NCBI GenBank assembly: GCA_028717265.1
Contig: JAQUOE010000015.1
Coordinates: 1 to 33,992 of the forward strand
DNA: 33,992 nt
DNA from: Actinomycetota bacterium
GTDB lineage: Bacteria > Actinomycetota > Humimicrobiia > Humimicrobiales > Humimicrobiaceae
Reading direction: 5' to 3'
The notes under the pieces are model-generated. The model was given only the letters and a program-made list of their open reading frames with translations. It made no database searches and was not told the DNA's origin. The position numbers and the translations under genes are program-made. Of the stretch, positions 7,985-14,841 are shown one piece after another (position 1 is the first letter of the stretch; each line of letters starts with the position of its first letter).

Positions 7985-9049
7985 ATGCAATTTTATATTA
8001 CCATTCTGCAGTATATTCTGGCAATAGTCGGATTGTCTCTTATAGTACTGGTCCATGAACTTGGACACTTTGCAATGGCAAAATCAAGCGGAATACATGT
8101 AGAGGAGTTTTTTATTGGTTTTGGTCCCAGGCTTTTTAAATTCAAAGATAGAAGAGGCACTGCTTATGGCATAAACGCCATACCTGTCGGAGGTTATAAT
8201 AAACTGCTCGGCATGGATAGGAATGAATCCATACCGCCTGATTTAAAAGATAAGTCTTTTCATAGTAAGCCCTTTTATAAAAAACTTCTTGTCGTGATTG
8301 GCGGTGTAGGTTTTAATGTGGTCTTTGCTGTAATACTGATGGGGGTTTATCTGAGCATGGGAATACTGGCCCCCACCTCGACAATCGATTACATTCAACC
8401 CGAATCTCCTGCCGAAACCGGAAGTTTCGAAGTGGGCGATGAAGTAGTCGCCTTAAACGGTCAGAAAATCGAGTCATGGGATGATTTTTCTAATCTGACG
8501 AAGAAATACCCTGCGGAGGAAGTTACTTACACAGTTATACGTGACGGAGAGAAGATTGATCTTAAAGTCAGACTTGATGAAGTAGAAGGTCAGGGTTTTT
8601 TAGGAATAAGCCCCCGATATATTGAGGAGAAGTTAGGTTTTTTTGAAATCGTGAAGGAAAGCTTTAAGCTGACATGGGATATAAGTGTTACCTATGTAAA
8701 ATTATTTGGGATGCTGTTTACGGGTAAAATACCCTTGAGCGAAGCCAGGCCGGTTTCACCGGTTGGATTAGTAAGTATATTCCAGCAGTCTGCATCAATG
8801 GGTATACAAAATTTCATTTTTTTTATTGCACTGGTTTCTCTGATAATGGGTTTCGGAAACCTGATTCCTGTTTTCCCTCTTGATGGAGGTAATATCATAC
8901 TTATTATAATAGAGACCATAAGAAAAAAACCTGTTCCGGCGAAGGTCATGGAAATATTAAACTTTACAGGTATAGCTATTCTTGTTTTCCTTCTGTTGAT
9001 CGGTCTGGTCTTTGATATAATAAATCCTTTCGATATCCGGAATATGTAA
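7985..9049 (+). CDS. rseP: Site-2 protease RseP-type membrane zinc metalloprotease
   Basis: Intramembrane zinc metalloprotease of the RseP/RasP family, which cuts anti-sigma factors and remnant signal peptides in the membrane. It is 354 residues. The first membrane segment (about 3-25) carries the zinc motif HELGH (H24, E25, H28). Other membrane segments are at about 100-125, 276-298 and 325-346. A single PDZ domain lies at about 130-200 (SPAETGSFEVGDEVVALNG). The second metal-ligand region is NLIPVFPLDGG. E. coli RseP has two PDZ domains; one is usual in Gram-positive homologues. Start at ATG 7985, 6 bases after uppS, with only a weak SD. Confidence 0.94.
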   Translation: MQFYITILQYILAIVGLSLIVLVHELGHFAMAKSSGIHVEEFFIGFGPRLFKFKDRRGTAYGINAIPVGGYNKLLGMDRNESIPPDLKDKSFHSKPFYKKLLVVIGGVGFNVVFAVILMGVYLSMGILAPTSTIDYIQPESPAETGSFEVGDEVVALNGQKIESWDDFSNLTKKYPAEEVTYTVIRDGEKIDLKVRLDEVEGQGFLGISPRYIEEKLGFFEIVKESFKLTWDISVTYVKLFGMLFTGKIPLSEARPVSPVGLVSIFQQSASMGIQNFIFFIALVSLIMGFGNLIPVFPLDGGNIILIIIETIRKKPVPAKVMEILNFTGIAILVFLLLIGLVFDIINPFDIRNM

Positions 9050-9088
9050 TGTACCTTAAAATACTTTTTGAATAGATTACTCATTAAA

Positions 9089-10153
9089 ATGCAGATAAAA
9101 AGAAAAAAAACAAGGGTTATAAATGTAGGAAGATTAAGAATAGGCGGTGATAATCCTATAATCGTCCAGTCTATGACCAAAACCAAACTCGAGGATCCGG
9201 GTGATTTCCGGGCAGAAGTAAAAGAGCTTATTGACTGCGGGTGTGAACTTATAAGGGTAGCGGTTCCTGAAAAGAAATCTGTTAACAATCTTAGAAAATT
9301 TATTAGTAATGGAATTTTTACGGTTCCGGTAGTAGCAGATATTCAATTTGATCATAATCTGGCCCTGGAATGTATGGATATAGGGATCGATGGTATAAGA
9401 ATAAATCCGGGCAATATAGGAGGGCAAAGCAGGATCACGGAAATTATAGAAAAAGCCAGAAGGAAAAAAGTCGCGATAAGGATAGGCATAAATTCAGGTT
9501 CCATTGATAAGAAAATACTTAAAAAAAATAATGGCAGCATAGTCGATTCAATGGTTGAAAGCACATTGGAAAGTGTTAGACTTTTAGAGAAATTAAAATT
9601 TTTTAATTTTAAGATATCAGCTAAGGCATCATCGGTCATGGATACCATAAATGTATATGAAGCTATTTCAGATAGGATCGATTACCCGCTGCATCTTGGT
9701 ATAACCGAAGCAGGCCCTCCATTCAGGGGCAGTATAAAATCATCAGTGGGTATTGGCGTTTTATTATCCAGGGGAATAGGAGACACAATAAGGGTCTCAC
9801 TTACCGGTGACCCGGCGGATGAGGTAGCAGCTTCTTATATAATCCTTGGCAGTCTGAATTTAAGAAAAGTCGGGGTGGATATTATTTCATGTCCCACCTG
9901 CGGAAGGACCGCGGAAGGTTTCCGGCAAGTCGTATATGAGATCGAAAAATTGACCGGAGGCATTAGAAAGAACCTGAAACTGGCTGTGATGGGCTGCATA
10001 GTAAACGGTCCCGGAGAAGCAAAAGAAGCTGATATCGGAATAGCTTTCGGGAAAGAAAAAGCAGCTGTCTTTTTAAAGGGTAAAGTAGTAAAAAGGATAG
10101 ATAAAAAGATCGCGGTAGATGAGTTTAAAAAAAACTTAAAAAGATTAATTTAA
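9089..10153 (+). CDS. ispG: 4-hydroxy-3-methylbut-2-enyl diphosphate synthase (IspG/GcpE)
   Basis: IspG converts 2-C-methyl-D-erythritol 2,4-cyclodiphosphate to HMBPP in the MEP isoprenoid pathway, using a [4Fe-4S] cluster. From the ATG at 9089 it is 354 residues. It has a TIM-barrel N-terminal part (GDNPIIVQSMTKTKLED, VPVVADIQFDHNLAL) and a C-terminal reductase-like part with cluster ligands C268 and C271 (SCPTCGR) and C303 (MGCIVNGPGEA), followed by the conserved Glu. The frame is open from a TTG at 9068, adding 7 residues; neither start has an SD, and the choice follows family length. Its presence shows the MEP route is used, although dxr is not in its usual nearby place. Confidence 0.94.
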   Translation: MQIKRKKTRVINVGRLRIGGDNPIIVQSMTKTKLEDPGDFRAEVKELIDCGCELIRVAVPEKKSVNNLRKFISNGIFTVPVVADIQFDHNLALECMDIGIDGIRINPGNIGGQSRITEIIEKARRKKVAIRIGINSGSIDKKILKKNNGSIVDSMVESTLESVRLLEKLKFFNFKISAKASSVMDTINVYEAISDRIDYPLHLGITEAGPPFRGSIKSSVGIGVLLSRGIGDTIRVSLTGDPADEVAASYIILGSLNLRKVGVDIISCPTCGRTAEGFRQVVYEIEKLTGGIRKNLKLAVMGCIVNGPGEAKEADIGIAFGKEKAAVFLKGKVVKRIDKKIAVDEFKKNLKRLI

Positions 10154-10174
10154 AAACATACAGGGGAGCACAAA

Positions 10175-11470
10175 TTGAAATTTTCTGAATTTTTCATTCC
10201 CACTCTTAAAGAAGAACCAGGCGAAGCAGAGATATCGAGCCATGCCCTGTCTCTAAGGGCCGGACTCATACGAAAAATTGCATCGGGTATTTATTCTTTC
10301 CTGCCTCTGGGGCTCCGGGTATTAAGAAAGATCGAAGAAATAGTCAGGCAGGAAATGGACAATGCCGGAGCCATCGAACTTTTTTTACCGGTTTTACAGC
10401 CTTCTGATTTATGGGAAAAATCAGGGAGATGGAAAGAATATGGTCCGGAGATGTTCAGGTTGAAGGACAGGAACAAAAGGGATTTCTGCCTGGGTCCGAC
10501 GCACGAGGAGTTGATCACTTACCTTGCATATCTGGATTTGAAATCATATAAAGATCTGCCCGTTAATCTTTATCAAATACAGGTCAAGTTCAGGGATGAA
10601 ATGAGACCGAGATACGGACTGCTGAGAGCAAGGGAATTTATAATGAAGGATTCTTATAGCTTTTGCAGAAACGATGATAGCCTGGATATCATTTATAAAA
10701 AGATGTATAACGCGTACTGCAGGATACTGGAAAGAATCGGCCTCAGGTACAGGGTGGTGGAGGCAGATACAGGCCTGATTGGCGGGAGCTCGTCCCATGA
10801 ATTCATAATACTCGCCGAAAATGGTGAAGATAAGCTGGTTTTTTGTCCGGAGTGCGGATATTCTGCAAATCTCGAAGTGTCCGGGTCATCGCCAGGAGGA
10901 GGCAGCGGAAGCTGTGTTAATTGCGGGAAAAATCTTAAAACAGAAAAAGGAATCGAGATAGGACATATTTTTAAACTGGGCAGCAAATACAGCGACAGGC
11001 TTGATGCAAGGTTTGTGGATGTAGACGGAAAACAAAAACCTTTAATAATGGGCTGTTACGGTATAGGGATCACCAGAATGCTGGCGGCAGCGATAGAACA
11101 GATGCATGACAGTAAAGGAATAGTATGGCCCGTTTCAATAGCTCCTTTTGCGGTAAATCTTATTGTTACCACCGGTAAAAATGAGGAATTCTTAAAGGCG
11201 GGGGATCTGGTATACCGGATCCTGACCGGGCTGGATGTCGAAGTTCTTTATGATGACAGAGAAGTAAATGCGGGAATAAAATTCAAGGATTCCGATCTTA
11301 TAGGCATACCCATAAGATTTATCCTGGGAAGAAAATTCCTTGATAATAAGTTAATCGATGTTGAATACAGGAAAGATGGTAAGAAGATGGAACTATCCCT
11401 GGATTCGATTCCAGGATTTATAAAAAAATTAAATACTGCAAACAACCTTAAATCACCTCTAAATGAATAA
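10175..11470 (+). CDS. proS: Prolyl-tRNA synthetase lacking the editing insert
   Basis: Class II prolyl-tRNA synthetase of the bacterial type. It charges tRNA-Pro. It is 431 residues against about 565-570 for bacterial enzymes with the INS editing domain. Class II motifs are present: the N-terminal block ASGIYSFLPLGLRVLRK, motif 2 around QIQVKFRDEMRPRYGLLRAREFIMKDSYSF, motif 3 near GCYGIGITRM, then the anticodon-binding domain (PFAVNLIVTTG onward). Where INS normally sits there is only a short Gly/Ser linker between CPECGYSAN (C224, C227) and CVNCGKN (C247, C250), which could bind zinc. The TTG start follows GGGGAG at 10163-10168. The end overlaps recD2 by 8 bases. Confidence 0.95.
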   Translation: MKFSEFFIPTLKEEPGEAEISSHALSLRAGLIRKIASGIYSFLPLGLRVLRKIEEIVRQEMDNAGAIELFLPVLQPSDLWEKSGRWKEYGPEMFRLKDRNKRDFCLGPTHEELITYLAYLDLKSYKDLPVNLYQIQVKFRDEMRPRYGLLRAREFIMKDSYSFCRNDDSLDIIYKKMYNAYCRILERIGLRYRVVEADTGLIGGSSSHEFIILAENGEDKLVFCPECGYSANLEVSGSSPGGGSGSCVNCGKNLKTEKGIEIGHIFKLGSKYSDRLDARFVDVDGKQKPLIMGCYGIGITRMLAAAIEQMHDSKGIVWPVSIAPFAVNLIVTTGKNEEFLKAGDLVYRILTGLDVEVLYDDREVNAGIKFKDSDLIGIPIRFILGRKFLDNKLIDVEYRKDGKKMELSLDSIPGFIKKLNTANNLKSPLNE

Positions 11471-13637
11471 TCAGGAAACTAAAATTGAGGGAATCTTAGA
11501 AAAAATCATTTATAAGAATTCCGAGTCCGGCTTTATGGTTGGCAAAGTAAGGCTGGATGACTCTAAAACCGTTACAATCGTGGGAAACACCTTCGAACTT
11601 CGCTGTGGTGAAGAACTGGAAATAACCGGAAAATGGGTCCGAAACAAAAACTATGGAGAACAATTTGAAATTGAAGCCGTCAGGACATCCAAACCGGTCA
11701 CGGTTACCGGTATCAAGAATTATCTTGGTTCCGGTTTGATAAAAGGCATAGGTCCAGTAATGGCAGAAAGAATAGTTTCTCATTTTAAGCTTGAAACATT
11801 GAAAATACTGGACGAGGACCCAAAAAAGTTAAATGAGATAGAAGGTATCGGCAGGAAAAGAATAAATTTGATTATAAAATCCTGGGTAATGCATAAGAAT
11901 ATAAGAGAGGTAATGATATTTCTGCAATCCCAGGGGATAAGCAGCACTTATGCCTTAAAAATCTATAATAATTACGGAGATAATTCCATAAATATCATAA
12001 AGACAAATCCTTACAGGCTTTCCGAGGATATATTTGGAATAGGTTTTAAAACCGCGGATAAAATTGCGATGATGACAGGCATTGAAAAAGATTCACTTTT
12101 CAGGATAAAGGCAGGACTGATTTATTTATTAAGAGAGGCAGAAGATGAAGGGCATTGTTATTTGCCATATGAAGAATTTTTAGAAATAGCGGAAGGATCC
12201 CTGGATGTAGATATTGGAAAGGTCAATAATGCTTTGAGCGAACTTGAAAAGGAGAAAAAGGTAAATATTGTAAGAGATGACACGAACAGGATCTACCTTT
12301 CAAGTATTTACAATGCCGAAGAATATGTGGGTAAAAAAATCCTTGCCATTTTGGAAAATGGCAGGGTAGATGTTTCAGCAGAAGCCAGAAAGGATAATAT
12401 CAGCCGGCTTATAAACAATCTCGCTGCTGAAGAAAGGATAATACTTGATTACATCCAGATAAAGGCAATCGAAAGGGCGGTATCGGAGAAAATGCTGGTT
12501 ATAACCGGAAGTCCCGGCACGGGAAAAAGCACCATACTGAATTTAGTAATAAAGATTTTTGAAAAAGAAAATAAAAAAGTTCTGTTGGGCGCACCAACGG
12601 GAAGGGCCTCGAAAAGATTATGCGAGACAACAGGAAGAGAAGCCAAAACAATACACAGGCTGCTAAATTATAATCCCAAACTTAATAAATTTTTAAAGAA
12701 CGAAAGCAATCCCGTTGATGCAGAAATGGTGATAATAGATGAAGCTTCAATGCTGGATATAAAGTTGATGAAGAATCTACTCTCAGCAATAAAGCCTCAA
12801 ACGGGAATTATTTTTGTCGGAGACATCGACCAGCTGCCTGCGGTTGGTCCGGGAAATGTCCTGAGCGACATGATCGGTTCGGGTGTAATTCCGGTAATAG
12901 AACTCAAAAAAATATACAGGCAGGAAAGTGAAAGTCTAATAATACATAATGCACATAAAGTCCGGGATGGCCAGTTTCCCTATATTGGTAAACCAAAAAA
13001 TAATGATTTCTTTTTTATCGAGAAAGACATACCTGAAGAATCGGTAAGTCTTATATTAAATCTGCTTACAAAAAAAATTCCCGGGAGTTTCAATTATGAT
13101 CCGATTCATGAAATCCAGGTCCTGGTTCCTACGAATAAAGGAATCGTCGGGGTGAATAATCTGAATTTCAGACTTCAGGATGTTTTGAATCCAAGCATTA
13201 AAAAGGTCCAAAGAGGATCCGTGCAGTATAGATTAAATGACAAAGTGATACAGTTGAAAAATAATTATGAAAAAGATATTTATAATGGAGATATAGGATT
13301 TATAAACGGCATAGATATGGAAACAGAGGAAATCAGTATAGATTATGATGGCAGGACGGTTAATTATGGTTTTTTCGAGCTGGATGAAATAAGTCTTTCT
13401 TACGCCATAACCATTCATAAATCCCAGGGGTCTGAATTCAAATGTGTGGTTATTCCAATTTTGACTTCCCATTACATGCTCCTGCAAAGGAACCTGCTGT
13501 ATACGGCCATAACCAGAGCAAGAGAACTTGTAATAATGGTAGGAAGTAAAAAAGCAATAGGAATGGCAGTGAACAGGAACATAGTCGAGAAGAGATATAC
13601 GGGTTTAAAGGAATTGCTGAGGACTTTTAGTAATTGA
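11463..13637 (+). CDS. recD2: RecD2-type ATP-dependent 5'-3' DNA helicase
   Basis: SF1B helicase of the RecD2 (RecD/TraA-like) family, found without RecBC and linked to DNA repair. The product is 724 residues. It starts with an OB-fold-like N-terminal domain (about 1-90), then a helix-hairpin-helix region (GIKNYLGSGLIKGIGPVMAERI; IEGIGRKRINLI), then the helicase core: Walker A GSPGTGKST (349-357), Walker B VIIDEAS (D426, E427), motif GDIDQLPAVGPGNVL, and the C-terminal motifs AITIHKSQGSEF and LLYTAITRARELVIMVG. The ATG at 11463 lies inside the last codons of proS, so translation is coupled. It occupies the interval between proS and nusA where many relatives carry rimP. Confidence 0.94.
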   Translation: MNNQETKIEGILEKIIYKNSESGFMVGKVRLDDSKTVTIVGNTFELRCGEELEITGKWVRNKNYGEQFEIEAVRTSKPVTVTGIKNYLGSGLIKGIGPVMAERIVSHFKLETLKILDEDPKKLNEIEGIGRKRINLIIKSWVMHKNIREVMIFLQSQGISSTYALKIYNNYGDNSINIIKTNPYRLSEDIFGIGFKTADKIAMMTGIEKDSLFRIKAGLIYLLREAEDEGHCYLPYEEFLEIAEGSLDVDIGKVNNALSELEKEKKVNIVRDDTNRIYLSSIYNAEEYVGKKILAILENGRVDVSAEARKDNISRLINNLAAEERIILDYIQIKAIERAVSEKMLVITGSPGTGKSTILNLVIKIFEKENKKVLLGAPTGRASKRLCETTGREAKTIHRLLNYNPKLNKFLKNESNPVDAEMVIIDEASMLDIKLMKNLLSAIKPQTGIIFVGDIDQLPAVGPGNVLSDMIGSGVIPVIELKKIYRQESESLIIHNAHKVRDGQFPYIGKPKNNDFFFIEKDIPEESVSLILNLLTKKIPGSFNYDPIHEIQVLVPTNKGIVGVNNLNFRLQDVLNPSIKKVQRGSVQYRLNDKVIQLKNNYEKDIYNGDIGFINGIDMETEEISIDYDGRTVNYGFFELDEISLSYAITIHKSQGSEFKCVVIPILTSHYMLLQRNLLYTAITRARELVIMVGSKKAIGMAVNRNIVEKRYTGLKELLRTFSN

Positions 13638-13661
13638 ATTTTATTTATTTTATGATATACT
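13634..13661 (+). promoter_or_regulatory. Promoter of the nusA-infB operon
   Basis: TTGAAT (13634-13639), a 16-bp spacer and TATACT (13656-13661), with TG one base before the -10 box (extended -10), form a strong promoter starting near 13668. The -35 box overlaps the recD2 stop codon. The transcript would begin about 30 bases before the terminator-like hairpin at 13697, so that hairpin lies in the nusA leader. Confidence 0.65.
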
Positions 13662-13696
13662 TTTAAAGAATTTTAATGTAAATAGTTTTTAAAATT

Positions 13697-13720
13697 AGTG
13701 GGCTAGCCCCACTTTTTTTT
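13697..13720 (+). terminator. Terminator-like hairpin in the nusA leader (attenuator or recD2 terminator)
   Basis: AGTGGG (13697-13702) pairs with CCCACT (13708-13713) around the loop CTAGC, followed by an uninterrupted run of eight T (13713-13720). The form is that of an intrinsic terminator. Because a good promoter lies only about 30 bases upstream, it may serve as an attenuator controlling nusA as well as ending read-through from recD2. Similar GTGGG/CCCAC-plus-T elements precede rimP-nusA operons in many Gram-positive genomes, as I recall; here rimP itself is absent. Confidence 0.65.
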
Positions 13721-13754
13721 AGTTTAAATTTTGTTAAAAAGCAGGTGAGTCAAG

Positions 13755-14813
13755 TTGAACAGAAAATTGATAGAGGCATTAATAGAATTAGAAAAAGAAA
13801 AGGGCATAAAGATGGATACACTGATAGAGGGCCTTAAAATTGCCTTTGTTTCAGCTTATAAAAAAAATTATCAGGTAGAATATGAATGCCGCGTGGATAT
13901 AGATGAAAAGACCGGCGAAATAAAAGTGTTTAAAATTTTAGATGAAGGCGAAGGCACGGATGCCGCACCAGAAGACGAGGGTAAAAAGAATGAAATCGAG
14001 GTCACGCCGGATAATTTCGGAAGAATCGCTGCGCAGACCGCCAAGCAAGTAATAAGGCAAAGGATAAAGGAAGCCGAACGGGAGATAATGTACGACGAAT
14101 TCAAAGACAGAGCAGGAGATATGGTAACAGGCATTGTCCAGCAAAGCGATGCAAGATTTACTCTGGTGGATCTGGGCAAAGTCGAAGCATTACTTCCTCC
14201 ATATGAGCAGGTTCCGCGAGAGAGATACAAACATGGCGAAAGAATAAAAGTATATATTTCGGATGTAAGAAAAACAACAAAAGGTCCCCAGGTGATAGTA
14301 TCCAGGACACATACGGGTTTAATCAGAAAGTTATTTGAATTAGAGGTACCGGAAATTTACGAGGGAATCGTGGAAATAAGGAGCATTGCAAGAGAAGCAG
14401 GTTTTAGAACTAAAATTGCAGTTAGTTCAAATGAAAGAAATGTAGACCCGGTTGGTGCCTGTGTGGGTCCCAAGGGTTCGAGGGTCAAGATGATCGTCGA
14501 TGAATTGGGAGGGGAAAAAATAGATATCGTTGAATATAGTGATGATATCGTCACCTTTATCAAAAATTCTCTCAGCCCGGCAAAAATTATAAAAGTGCTT
14601 ACAGATGAGGAAAAGAAGTTCGCATTGATTATAGTATCAAATGACCAGCTTTCTCTGGCAATAGGCAGAGAGGGCCAGAATGCCAGACTGGCTGCTAAAT
14701 TAACAGGCTGGAAAATAGATATAAAGAATGAAAAACAATTCGAAGAAGAATTGGATGAAGCAAGAAAAGAAAGATTGAAAAGCAAGGAAGAAGATACCGA
14801 AGCCAGTAAATAA
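13755..14813 (+). CDS. nusA: Transcription termination/antitermination factor NusA
   Basis: NusA binds RNA polymerase and nascent RNA and modulates pausing, termination and rRNA antitermination. It is 352 residues with an N-terminal polymerase-binding domain (about 1-120), S1 domain (about 122-190, GDMVTGIVQQSDARFTLVDL), KH1 (about 220-270, with VDPVGACVGPKGSRVKMIV) and KH2 (about 285-335, SLAIGREGQNARLAAKLTGW). It lacks the C-terminal acidic repeats of E. coli NusA, as usual in Gram-positives. TTG start, 5 bases after AGGTGAG (13743-13749). The promoter and hairpin upstream suggest self-control by termination, known for nusA operons elsewhere. rimP, normally directly upstream, is missing. 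Confidence 0.96.
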   Translation: MNRKLIEALIELEKEKGIKMDTLIEGLKIAFVSAYKKNYQVEYECRVDIDEKTGEIKVFKILDEGEGTDAAPEDEGKKNEIEVTPDNFGRIAAQTAKQVIRQRIKEAEREIMYDEFKDRAGDMVTGIVQQSDARFTLVDLGKVEALLPPYEQVPRERYKHGERIKVYISDVRKTTKGPQVIVSRTHTGLIRKLFELEVPEIYEGIVEIRSIAREAGFRTKIAVSSNERNVDPVGACVGPKGSRVKMIVDELGGEKIDIVEYSDDIVTFIKNSLSPAKIIKVLTDEEKKFALIIVSNDQLSLAIGREGQNARLAAKLTGWKIDIKNEKQFEEELDEARKERLKSKEEDTEASK

Positions 14814-14841
14814 CATAAATAATGTGCGATTTAAAGGATTT

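Noticed and set aside
8692-9288. Long minus-strand open frame opposite rseP/ispG
   Set aside because: It lies opposite two conserved genes and its translation shows no family motifs; a shadow frame.
12344-12363. 9-bp inverted repeat in recD2 with a 2-base centre
   Set aside because: The 2-base loop is too tight to close as an RNA hairpin without losing pairs, there is no U-run, and it is A+T-rich; likely chance.
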